Assembly: GCA_012838875.1 (NCBI GenBank)
Contig: DUOL01000013.1
Location: forward strand, 1 to 7,401
Source of the DNA: Bacteroidales bacterium
GTDB lineage: Bacteria > Bacteroidota > Bacteroidia > Bacteroidales > WCHB1-69
Direction of reading: 5' to 3'
DNA: 7,401 bases
Below the pieces are notes generated by a model that ran no database searches, was not told the origin of the DNA, and worked only from the letters and a program-made list of their open reading frames with translations. Shown in pieces: positions 1-7,233 of this stretch. Every line of letters starts with the position of its first letter. The first letter of the stretch is position 1. The translations under genes were made by a program, and so were the position numbers.

Positions 1-49
1 ACGCGGCGGCAAAAAAGCGAGCTTGTAAGCTCTTTTTGCCGCCTTGCGT
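1..49 (+). terminator. Long hairpin with T-runs, possible bidirectional terminator
   Basis: The arms are ACGC (1-4) with GCGT (46-49), GGCGGCAAAAA (5-15) with TTTTTGCCGCC (33-43), and GAGCTT (19-24) with AAGCTC (27-32). There are small bulges at 16-18 and 44-45 and a tiny loop near 25-26. The inner GAGCTT/AAGCTC stem is followed by five Ts on the + strand (33-37) and, after GC, by six Ts on the - strand. This fits an intrinsic terminator for a transcript entering from the left. It is equally possible that the hairpin is simply the end structure of the repeat. Termination is inferred from shape only. Confidence 0.4.
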
Positions 50-131
50 CCCCACGGCTTGCGACCGCGGACTTGGAACCGGGCGCCGACCCCGAGCGTA
101 GCGAGGGGACACGCCCTAATTAAAATTAAAA
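19..131 (+). repeat. Left copy of GC-rich inverted repeat
   Basis: This stretch is the reverse complement of 7289-7401. Position i pairs with position 7420-i, and I see only two mismatches within these limits, at 22 and 121. The core 19-116 has 67 G/C of 98 bases (68%), in sharp contrast to the AT-rich DNA just inside it. It contains several self-complementary parts: an outer hairpin (1-49), a possible stem GTCC...GGAC (48-72), the palindrome GGCGCC (82-87) and a hairpin at 90-108. No open reading frame of note lies in it. It looks like a dispersed, structured intergenic repeat of the REP/MITE kind. That class assignment is inference, because only two copies are visible here. Confidence 0.9.
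90..108 (+). other. Small GC hairpin with GTA triloop inside left repeat
   Basis: CCCC (90-93) pairs with GGGG (105-108), and GC (96-97) pairs with GC (101-102) around a GTA loop. Between the two helices, GA (94-95) faces GA (103-104), which could form tandem sheared G·A pairs. An identical hairpin occurs on the opposite strand in the right repeat copy (7312-7330). GNA triloops closed by GC are known to give unusually stable single-stranded DNA hairpins. A biological role here is not shown. Confidence 0.55.
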
Positions 132-220
132 ATAGTGTGAAAATCAATTTTACCATATTTTAAATTCCCCTTAATGTTATTTATGTGCGAATTTTCTTAG
201 AGAATATCAGATAAAAATTG

Positions 221-228
221 TACATTTG
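221..228 (+). promoter_or_regulatory. Bacteroidota -7 promoter element for the dehydrogenase gene
   Basis: TACATTTG matches the Bacteroidota -7 consensus TAnnTTTG recognised by the primary sigma factor of this phylum. It would start transcription near 233, leaving a leader of about 55 nt before the ATG at 289. No good -33 TTTG is visible at the usual distance of about 19-21 bases; TTTTC at 192-196 is the nearest candidate and lies slightly too far away. The rest of 132-288 is AT-rich and holds no gene that I can see. Confidence 0.55.
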
Positions 229-288
229 CAACAAGTTAGAAAAAAGGAAAATAACATTTAACTTATTGATATATAAAATATTACATAA

Positions 289-3200
289 ATGTATCCAATT
301 ACTAAACATCCCATATTAGATATTCCGGAAGCGGAAAGAGTTTTTTTTGAATTTAATGGAAAGCCGGTGGAAGGGCGGCGCGGTTATACGATTGCCGCTG
401 CATTGCACCAAGCAGGATTTCCGGTTCATAGCCATAGCCTTACAGGTAGAGGACGTAGCCTGGAGTGCGGAATCGGGAAATGCGGGGCTTGCGAAATGCT
501 TGTTGATGGGCAAATTAAACGAATTTGTATTACGAAAGTTGATGGTGTGAAAAAGGTTGAGGAAATTCGTCCCGATTACCTGCCGGAAAAATCGTCCCAA
601 AACGGCGATAAAATTACACGTATCTATAAAACGCAAGTGGCTATTATCGGGGCGGGACCGGCTGGCTTGGCTTGTCGTAAGGAGTTGAATGAGAGAGGAA
701 TAAATAATATTCTCTTGGATAATAATGATAAAATCGGAGGGCAATTTAATATGCAAACGCATCAATTTTTCTTTTTTGAAAAGGAGAAATTGTTCGGAGG
801 AATGCGTGGTTTCGACATTGCAAAGAGACTGGTTGGCGAGAATAGTGATGGGATTTTTCTTAATTCGGTGGTTTGGGATATTTTGGAAGGAAAGCGGATA
901 GCTGTCAAAAATATGGAAGATGGGTCTGTCTATTTTGTTGATGCAGAGTGCCTTGTAGTTGCAACGGGGGCTATTCCGTTTATGCCTGCTTTTGAAAATG
1001 ACGACCTGCCCGGCGTTTATACTGCGGCGGTTTTGCAAAAGATGATGAACGTTGAGCATACGCTGTTAGGGAAAAGAATTTTATCTATCGGGGCGGGAAA
1101 TATCGGTTATCTCACCTCATATCAGGCAGTGCAAGCAGGAGCAACGGTCGTTGGAATTATTGAAGCGATGCCGAACGAGGGAGGTTTCCCCGTTCAAGCA
1201 AATCGTGTTCGTAGATTGGGAATCCCAATTTACACGTCCCATGTTCTATTACAAGCGATTCCTAATGAGGAGCATACGGGTGTAATTGGGGCAGTTGTTG
1301 CAGAATGTGAAAATTTTAAACCGATTCCGGGAACGGAAAAGATAATTTCCGACATTGATGTTATTAATATTTGTACAGGCTTAATTCCTGATAAACAGTT
1401 ACTTGATAAAGGAAAAACGGTTTTCGGACTTCATACGTATGGAGTAGGAGATGCGGTACGCGTGGGCGAAGGAACCTGTGCCGTGCTTCGTGGCAAACAA
1501 GCGGCAATAGAAATTGCTATGGAGCTTGGGAGCAGAGTTAATTATGACGAGTATCTCACGTTGTCGAAAGAGTATATAGATTCTCAGCAACACCCCGTTA
1601 GAATTTTACAAGAACCTCGCAAACCGACCCTCGAACGTATGGAAAAGCAAGGTTTTGTTGTTGCCGACTGCCTCTATGCGTTTGCTTGTAATCCCTGTTC
1701 GTTTGCATGCCCGCAAGGTGCTATTACCAAATCTTCAACCTCGTGCGTCCCGATTATTGATTATGATAAATGTATCGGTTGTATGGAGTGTGTTCATCAA
1801 TGTCCGGGGTTGGCAATATTCGGCTACAATCTTAAGAAAAATTGGATTTTCCTTCCTGTCGAATATGAAATTGGTGAAGGAATTGATGTTTTTCTAGTCA
1901 ATAATCAGGGTAAGAAATTAGGAAAAGGTGTTATTGAAAAGGTTCTTAAAAAATCGAATAAGACTAACGTAGTTAGAGTTAGAGCATTGGATATTGAGGG
2001 GGAAGCCTTAACTTCCGTTACGGGATTTCTCACACCGCAACAATATGCGAATACCATTCAAATTAAGGAGTACGAGGAATACGAAGCACCGACTTATGTT
2101 TGTCATTGCGATGATGTTCAGATAGATGCGATAGTGAAGGCGGTGGGTAACAGAACTATGATTTCGGTTGATGAATTAAAGCATATAACGCGTATCGGCA
2201 TGGGTCCGTGTCGTGGGAAACGTTGTATCCCACGGGCAAGACAGCTGTTGAAGGCTCGAGGGATTGACCTCATTGGCGAGGCTACGCCGCGTGGACCGTT
2301 ATCAAGTCAATTGAATGTTGATGAGTTGTATCCGACCGATTCGGCGCCTCAATTTATTACGAATGTTTATCGTAAACCCACGAAGCGGGTGAATTGCGAA
2401 GTTTTTATTGCCGGTGGCGGCATGGCGGGGAGTGCTCTCTTTAGATATTTTTCCGAAAGCGGGAAAAAGACAGTTTTAGTTAATGCGGAACGCGGCTCTT
2501 CGTGGCGGAATATTGGTGGCGGACGTCCTGCGTTTTCATTGCCCGAAATTTCCGATATTGCAAATAATAACTTGCAAATATTTAAAGAGCTACAAAAAGA
2601 AGCTAATATCAATTTTAAACCCACTCGCTATATCGGATTTGCTCACGATGAGGAAACCTATAAGGCTTTAGAAACCTCTATGAGTTGGTCTGACGCATAT
2701 ATGGTTGATAAAAAGGACTTTACGAAAGAGATTTCGCCCTTTTTTAATCCGAACTTGAATACCTACGAAGCAGCGCTAATTACGAAGAATTGCTGGCAAG
2801 CGACTCCGGGATTAGTAATTGATTTGATTAGAAGTAAAGCTATCGCAAAGGGCGGAGTTTTATTAGAGGATGCGAGATTATTGGAAGTTCAAAGAGACGG
2901 AGAAGGATTTATCGCCTTAGTTTACACGCATGAGAAAGAATACATAGAATATCATTGCGAACATTTTGTCAATGCTTTGGGAAAAAATGCGAACAAATTT
3001 GCACGTCAATTGGGTTATGAGTTAGGACTTTACGCCGTAAAACATCAAGCATTCATAACACGAAGACTCCCCAATCTGGGAATAGGGAATGATGTTCTTG
3101 ATATGTTAATAGACAGACGAATTTATAAAGGATTTTCGGCAGTTTACGGACAACAGTTAGGTGAAACGGGGCAAATTATCGGTTGTGCCTCACCCGCGAC

Positions 3201-3519
3201 CGACCCTATCGAAGCACATCGCAACTTAAAATATAATAGTAAAGAATTTCTTGAAATTGTCGCTGAGGTCTTTACCGATTGGCTACCTCGTCTCGGAGCG
3301 GTAGGGTTTCAAGCTTTCTGGGCAGGCTATTATGTTGAACCTCGTTATATTGTTGACCCTGCTAAAGGTTTACTGGTCGGACTTCGCGGGCACGGGTTTA
3401 TGTTAGGACAATATATGGCGAAAATATATGTCAACCAATATCTTGGTAAATCCGTACCGGATTACGTAAAACGACTTGCTCTTGAAGGAGACGGACTAAG
3501 TGAAACCGCATTCAAATAA
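289..3519 (+). CDS. Fused HcnABC/opine oxidase-like FAD and Fe-S amino/imino acid dehydrogenase
   Basis: A 1076-residue cytoplasmic flavoprotein that joins subunits normally encoded separately. Domains in order: a plant-type [2Fe-2S] domain (about 15-95; Cys60, 65, 68, 80), as in HcnA; a pyridine-nucleotide-disulfide-reductase-like FAD/NAD domain (115-415; GAGPAG at 121-126, second Rossmann motif GAGNIG at 268-273, GVGD at 385-388), as in HcnB; a cysteine-rich ferredoxin insert (456-506; Cys461, 467, 470, 474, then 495, 498, 501, 505), enough for two [4Fe-4S] clusters; a linker module (507-600); a BFD-like [2Fe-2S] domain (603-650; Cys605, 607, 641, 646); and a C-terminal DAO-type FAD oxidoreductase (703-1060; GGGMAG at 709-714, GHGFMLG at 1034-1040), as in HcnC or OoxB. 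Known relatives oxidise glycine, opines, sarcosine, proline or hydroxyproline. The substrate cannot be told here. There is no GcvT domain, unlike sarcosine oxidase alpha. It has no signal peptide. The start fits the promoter at 221 and the N-terminus of the ferredoxin domain. It is a one-gene unit converging on the exonuclease gene. Confidence 0.88.
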   Translation: MYPITKHPILDIPEAERVFFEFNGKPVEGRRGYTIAAALHQAGFPVHSHSLTGRGRSLECGIGKCGACEMLVDGQIKRICITKVDGVKKVEEIRPDYLPEKSSQNGDKITRIYKTQVAIIGAGPAGLACRKELNERGINNILLDNNDKIGGQFNMQTHQFFFFEKEKLFGGMRGFDIAKRLVGENSDGIFLNSVVWDILEGKRIAVKNMEDGSVYFVDAECLVVATGAIPFMPAFENDDLPGVYTAAVLQKMMNVEHTLLGKRILSIGAGNIGYLTSYQAVQAGATVVGIIEAMPNEGGFPVQANRVRRLGIPIYTSHVLLQAIPNEEHTGVIGAVVAECENFKPIPGTEKIISDIDVINICTGLIPDKQLLDKGKTVFGLHTYGVGDAVRVGEGTCAVLRGKQAAIEIAMELGSRVNYDEYLTLSKEYIDSQQHPVRILQEPRKPTLERMEKQGFVVADCLYAFACNPCSFACPQGAITKSSTSCVPIIDYDKCIGCMECVHQCPGLAIFGYNLKKNWIFLPVEYEIGEGIDVFLVNNQGKKLGKGVIEKVLKKSNKTNVVRVRALDIEGEALTSVTGFLTPQQYANTIQIKEYEEYEAPTYVCHCDDVQIDAIVKAVGNRTMISVDELKHITRIGMGPCRGKRCIPRARQLLKARGIDLIGEATPRGPLSSQLNVDELYPTDSAPQFITNVYRKPTKRVNCEVFIAGGGMAGSALFRYFSESGKKTVLVNAERGSSWRNIGGGRPAFSLPEISDIANNNLQIFKELQKEANINFKPTRYIGFAHDEETYKALETSMSWSDAYMVDKKDFTKEISPFFNPNLNTYEAALITKNCWQATPGLVIDLIRSKAIAKGGVLLEDARLLEVQRDGEGFIALVYTHEKEYIEYHCEHFVNALGKNANKFARQLGYELGLYAVKHQAFITRRLPNLGIGNDVLDMLIDRRIYKGFSAVYGQQLGETGQIIGCASPATDPIEAHRNLKYNSKEFLEIVAEVFTDWLPRLGAVGFQAFWAGYYVEPRYIVDPAKGLLVGLRGHGFMLGQYMAKIYVNQYLGKSVPDYVKRLALEGDGLSETAFK

Positions 3520-3525
3520 AGAGAG

Positions 3526-4329
3526 CTAGAAATTTCTTTCCATAATCTTCGTGATTACCTCTTTGGTATATAGCGGGAAATCGGCTTTCATCATCCAATC
3601 GTAATATTGAGGTTCTTGTGTAAAGACTTTTTTCACCGGCACTCCTTTATGTTTACCGAAATTAAAAACCTCTTCGTCTCTATCATTAAAGATAATATGC
3701 CCCGCAAAATCGACATTGCGGTTCTCTTTCGTAAAATCGGCTAATTTTTTCACATTATTCTGAATCGGAATCGTTTTTCTTCCCGTTCGTTTATCTTCAT
3801 ACTCCGTATTTTGGTAGCGTTCTATTTGTGCTTTCAACACTTCGTAGGTGGCTCTAGTGTCGGCTTCGGCAGAGTGGGCATTTTCCAATTCCTTATTGCA
3901 ATAAAATCGGTATGCGGCAACTAAATTACGCGGTTCCATTTTATGGAAAATATTCTGTACGTCAATAAAAGAACGATTGTGTGTATCCATTTTTTTTCCA
4001 CAACGCAAAAACTCCTCAATCAGAAGCGGAATATCAAATTTATTAGAGTTAAAACCGGCAAGGTCTGCATCTCCTATAAAATCTAAAATTTCTTGAGCTA
4101 CCTCTTCAAATTTCGGCTTATCTCTTACATCAATATCGTAAATGCCATGTACGTCAGACGCCTCCTCAGGAATCGGAAAGCCGGGATTTATCAACATCGT
4201 TTTTGTAATCTCTTCACCGGAGGGCATAACTTTAATCATCGAAATTTCAATAATAGCATCTTTGCCGATATTTAATCCTGTTGTTTCTAAATCGAAGAAA
4301 ACTAGCGGTTTCTCTAAGTTAATATTCAT
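3526..4329 (-). CDS. 3'-5' exonuclease, DnaQ/DEDDh family with ExoX-like C-terminal domain
   Basis: This 267-residue protein has a full DEDDh catalytic set: Asp13 and Glu15 in FFDLETTGL (11-19), Asp99 in NSNKFDIPLL (94-103), and His152 and Asp157 in HSAEADTRATY (152-162). These residues bind two metal ions and remove nucleotides from 3' ends. The C-terminal part (about 205-267) carries FNFGKHKG (222-229) and YYDWMMKADFPL (242-253). I recognise this as the ExoX-like C-terminal domain found in many stand-alone Bacteroidota exonucleases. Between the two is a basic linker (about 172-200). It is probably cytoplasmic and acts in DNA repair or RNA/DNA turnover rather than as a polymerase subunit, since no polymerase lies nearby. 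Its ATG lies 4 bp after the stop of the upstream T9SS gene, so co-transcription and perhaps translational coupling are likely. The physiological substrate is unknown. Confidence 0.9.
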   Translation of the reverse strand: MNINLEKPLVFFDLETTGLNIGKDAIIEISMIKVMPSGEEITKTMLINPGFPIPEEASDVHGIYDIDVRDKPKFEEVAQEILDFIGDADLAGFNSNKFDIPLLIEEFLRCGKKMDTHNRSFIDVQNIFHKMEPRNLVAAYRFYCNKELENAHSAEADTRATYEVLKAQIERYQNTEYEDKRTGRKTIPIQNNVKKLADFTKENRNVDFAGHIIFNDRDEEVFNFGKHKGVPVKKVFTQEPQYYDWMMKADFPLYTKEVITKIMERNF

Positions 4330-4333
4330 TCTT

Positions 4334-6484
4334 TTATTGTTTTATTATTTTGGCTGTTGTTATAATTTGTTGAGATTGAGATAATTGAATGAAATAAAAA
4401 CCGGCAGGCAGGGGTGATAAATCAATTTTCGTATCAATATCTGCAATTTTTTCGGTTTTTATTAATTTCCCAAAAACGTCAAATAATCTATAATTTATAT
4501 CGGAAAATGAAAAATTGTCATTTTCTACTCGTAAATTAACAAAATTGGTAGTCGGATTAGGATAGAGCGTGAAATTTATCTTTTCATATTTTGCAATAGC
4601 AACATTGTCCGGTGCGAAGTATTTACCGATAACGGGACGAATCATCGGAGTTCCTTTTAGGAAAGGTTCTTTCCACGTATTGGTCGTTTTATACATGAAA
4701 TGTTGGCGTCCGTCATTATTACAATCAAAGCCGATATTGAGTTGTATATTGTGATTTTGTTGAAATCCCACATAAAAACTGCCTGTTATGGCAATCGGTT
4801 CTTCGAGATAGTAGGTAACAAAGTCAAGGAACTCGTCTTCGTGGGCGGGGAGTTGAGCCGGTTGCGAGTAGAGAACCGTTCCCGGTTTATTTTGATTGTC
4901 GTTCCAGACGGTAAGTGTAAAGGGAGCTTCGTTTCCTTCATTTAGGACGTGATTAAACCACATACGTACGGCACGTAAGGTGTCCGGATTATTAAGGGTA
5001 AAGCGAACAGCTAAGGCAATTTCGGGATTTGGGTAGTTCGACAAGATAGAGTATCCGTTTTCGGCAACGCCGTCGTCATAGGCATAGTAGTTGTAAAATT
5101 TTTGGACAAAAACTGATGTGTCGTTCTGTTTACGGCTATCGCCGGCTCCCTCTTCTTGGAAAATATGCGTAATTGTAAATACGGCACTATCGGCAACGTC
5201 CATCGGCAAATTAAAATTTATAGCCGGTGATGAGTGAGCCGCATATCTGTGCAATCCGTTCGGGTAATAAGGATTCGCGTTCTCATTGTTACTCGTATAA
5301 TTTTCAACAGAAATGTTGCCATTTTTATACACGGAGTAAGTGTAATTTGTATTTTTTATAGCATTCGAGAGATTGGATAATTTATTTTCAAAATGTGTTG
5401 CCAATTCACTTTGCTCAAATTGACTCCAAGGCATCGCTTGATACTTCTTAAGCATTGACTGTGACGGCATAACAAAGGCGACATCATTCGGGAATGAGTC
5501 GGTGCAGGTTCTATTTACATTGAGTTGGATATAATCAATGTGCCATTGGTCTACGTTACTTGCCCACCCGATTACGCCGTTGTCTTCTAAGCTGGCGTAA
5601 TTTCTAAAACGAAATTGAAAATTGTTTCTTAAATATTGATAATCGGTAATAGGGATTAAAACTTGTTTAAAATATCGGAGTGAATCCTCTGCTAACCAGC
5701 TATCGAGCGATACTCCCGGCGTTGACCATACGTGATTCCAAATAGCCTCCGGTCCGAAAATGGAGTCCATCGGCAGTTGAATGACGTACCCCGAATCTAA
5801 ATAATTTTCGACAATGTAAAAAGAGTTCGGCATAAAAGGATTGATAATAGTATCTCCCGGGGCGTAAGCCGTGTCCAAAATATAGTCGCCGTATGTAAAT
5901 TGATTTAAGAAAATCGTATCGCCCGTTTCGTAGCCAAATTCTAAAACGAGAGAGTCCTCGGTTTCGGGTTGGTCGCCGATTCGTTCCCACTCGTAAAAGT
6001 TGTCGCCGTCAGGGAACGTCCCGCCACCCGGTTGATAGTAAAAGCTAAAATAGATAGAGTCTTGTACTCGAATGACACGTTTTGTCGGATAAAAGAGCGA
6101 GTCTAAACGAATCGGACGCGAAGTGAGCGTGTCGGCGGTAAAAGATTCCGAAGAAGCGTGCGTGTAAACTTTACCGAAGGCATCTAAAGCGTCTAATGTT
6201 ACAACGCCCAACGTAGGAGGATTTAACGGATAGGAGTTGTTGACAAATCCCTGCTTATCCATAAACAATTCCGGATTCGGATAACCGATAGAGGTTGAAA
6301 AATCCTCCACAAAAGGCAACTTTACCGCTTCGTAAACAATATTATCTTTCTTATTTACTATTTTCGATTTTTTTACTAATTGTGAATTTTGTTTTAATCC
6401 CGTCAACACTTCTTGTCCTACGGCAAAGTGCGGAAGAGTGAAAAATAAAAATAGTAAGGTTATGGAAATAGTGAATTTTCTCAT
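4334..6484 (-). CDS. Secreted protein with T9SS type A C-terminal sorting domain
   Basis: I prefer the ATG at 6484 (716 residues), because MRKFTISITLLFLFFTLPHFAVGQ is a textbook Sec signal peptide. An in-frame ATG at 6508 would add eight residues (724 in total); residue numbers here use that longer form. After the signal (about 9-32) comes a region rich in beta strands (65-330) with the family traits VEDFS (67-71), NSYPLNPPTLGVVTLDALDA (91-110) and a WHIDYIQLN strand (322-330), probably a jelly-roll-like fold. A second module (470-630) has YAYDDGVAENGYS (475-487) and FYVGFQQ (578-584). The last 80 residues form the sorting domain: LYPNPT (648-653), FDVFGKLI (676-683), LPAGFYFIQL (700-709) and a basic KIIKQ tail. 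T9SS would carry it across the outer membrane and attach it to the surface or release it. I see no catalytic motif. The gene starts 50-74 bp after the PASTA gene and ends 4 bp before the exonuclease gene. Confidence 0.87.
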   Translation of the reverse strand: MRKFTISITLLFLFFTLPHFAVGQEVLTGLKQNSQLVKKSKIVNKKDNIVYEAVKLPFVEDFSTSIGYPNPELFMDKQGFVNNSYPLNPPTLGVVTLDALDAFGKVYTHASSESFTADTLTSRPIRLDSLFYPTKRVIRVQDSIYFSFYYQPGGGTFPDGDNFYEWERIGDQPETEDSLVLEFGYETGDTIFLNQFTYGDYILDTAYAPGDTIINPFMPNSFYIVENYLDSGYVIQLPMDSIFGPEAIWNHVWSTPGVSLDSWLAEDSLRYFKQVLIPITDYQYLRNNFQFRFRNYASLEDNGVIGWASNVDQWHIDYIQLNVNRTCTDSFPNDVAFVMPSQSMLKKYQAMPWSQFEQSELATHFENKLSNLSNAIKNTNYTYSVYKNGNISVENYTSNNENANPYYPNGLHRYAAHSSPAINFNLPMDVADSAVFTITHIFQEEGAGDSRKQNDTSVFVQKFYNYYAYDDGVAENGYSILSNYPNPEIALAVRFTLNNPDTLRAVRMWFNHVLNEGNEAPFTLTVWNDNQNKPGTVLYSQPAQLPAHEDEFLDFVTYYLEEPIAITGSFYVGFQQNHNIQLNIGFDCNNDGRQHFMYKTTNTWKEPFLKGTPMIRPVIGKYFAPDNVAIAKYEKINFTLYPNPTTNFVNLRVENDNFSFSDINYRLFDVFGKLIKTEKIADIDTKIDLSPLPAGFYFIQLSQSQQIITTAKIIKQ

Positions 6485-6558
6485 TATTTTATAGCAATTT
6501 ATCAACATAGAACGATTAAAATAACATTTTAGTTTTTATAAGTGAGATAAAAAGGTTA

Positions 6559-7146
6559 CTATTCGTTTGTAGGGGGGATACTATCCGGCAGATTATCAAC
6601 ATTTCGTCCAACGACAAGAGCAATTGTTTCGCCGACACTAATTTCGGTGCCGGGAGCAATGGCTCTCCCTTTATAAAGTTGTTCGAAAACAGCATTTTCA
6701 AAAGGACTCGGCTTATAGATGACATCTCCCAATTGCAGACCGATAGCTTTAAGCATAATCTCGGCTTGTCGCAAGGAAACATCTTTTAATTCAGGCATTT
6801 TAACCTTAGGCGGTATCGGCGAAGCCACAGTTAAATAGACTTTACGACCTTTTTTCACCATCGTCTTGCCGTTTGCCTCGGGATTTTGCTTCAATACCAA
6901 GCCGGGTTTACTATTTTTATCGTAAATATAGTCGGAAACAACAAAAATAAAATCGTAGGAAAGACTATTTGCTATCAACTCTTCAGAATCTTGTCCTACA
7001 AAATTCGGCATTTCCACCTCTTGCCCGTGACGCGTAAAAAAATGAAGGGAAATGAGAAAAATAACGACAATCAAAATCGTTATTCCCGTAGCAAGAAGTA
7101 AATGAAACCATATTCTTTTCGGCGAAAGTATCTTTTTAAGGTCCAT
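6559..7146 (-). CDS. Membrane-anchored PASTA domain protein
   Basis: A 195-residue protein with a short basic N-terminus (KKILSPKR), one membrane segment (about 13-36) and an outward-facing part made of two PASTA repeats, about 43-108 and 113-181. Each repeat has the usual shape: an opening MPNFVGQ or MPELKDV (46-52, 117-123), a helix, and a closing strand after G-x-x-V/I (KKGRKVYLTV, SVGETIALVV). PASTA domains bind peptidoglycan fragments or partner proteins at the cell wall. Here, as is usual in Bacteroidota, they are not fused to a Ser/Thr kinase or a penicillin-binding protein. The tail (182-195) is proline-rich and acidic. The gene is the first of the leftward operon. The ATG at 7146 places the membrane segment correctly, and a -7 element lies 80 bp upstream. 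Its exact role is unknown; an envelope scaffold or peptidoglycan sensor is plausible. Confidence 0.88.
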   Translation of the reverse strand: MDLKKILSPKRIWFHLLLATGITILIVVIFLISLHFFTRHGQEVEMPNFVGQDSEELIANSLSYDFIFVVSDYIYDKNSKPGLVLKQNPEANGKTMVKKGRKVYLTVASPIPPKVKMPELKDVSLRQAEIMLKAIGLQLGDVIYKPSPFENAVFEQLYKGRAIAPGTEISVGETIALVVGRNVDNLPDSIPPTNE

Positions 7147-7225
7147 GGATAAAATATATTAAAAATTAAAATTTATCTCTGTAAAAAATCCAATAAGTAG
7201 AGAGAGTTTCTAATCAAATAATCCG

Positions 7226-7233
7226 CAAAGATA
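7226..7233 (-). promoter_or_regulatory. Bacteroidota -7 promoter element for the PASTA-T9SS-exonuclease operon
   Basis: Read on the - strand this is TATCTTTG, a full match to TAnnTTTG. Transcription would begin near 7220, giving a leader of about 75 nt before the PASTA start codon at 7146. As with the promoter at 221, a -33 TTTG at standard distance is not obvious. The surroundings (7147-7288) are AT-rich and contain no gene that I can see. No other TAnnTTTG occurs in the gap before the T9SS gene (6509-6558), which supports a single operon promoter. Confidence 0.55.

Noticed and set aside
316..1059. 247-codon open frame on the - strand inside the dehydrogenase gene
   Set aside because: It lies fully opposite a strongly supported coding region with clear Fe-S and FAD motifs; its translation is rich in Ser, Asn and Ile without any domain, typical of an antisense shadow.
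289..3519. Naming the fusion protein a hydrogen cyanide synthase or sarcosine oxidase
   Set aside because: The shared domains do not fix the substrate; there is an added ferredoxin module, and the GcvT domain of sarcosine oxidase alpha is missing.
3529..3537. GAAATTTC palindrome near the convergent stop codons as a terminator
   Set aside because: It is only 8 bp, has no loop and no T-run, and lies within the exonuclease coding end, so it cannot form a standard intrinsic terminator.
5700..5990. 96-codon Arg-rich open frame on the - strand within the T9SS gene
   Set aside because: It is out of frame with the T9SS protein, and its high Arg/Gly content looks like a frame shadow.
6517..6531. TAAAAT-AAC-ATTTTA hairpin between the PASTA and T9SS genes
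   Set aside because: The stem is made only of A-T pairs, is weak and is likely by chance in such AT-rich DNA; there is no reason to see it as a regulator or terminator.
6516..6782. 88-codon open frame on the - strand overlapping the PASTA gene
   Set aside because: It is in another frame of the second PASTA repeat, has no recognisable motif and spans the PASTA stop codon; the PASTA frame explains this DNA.
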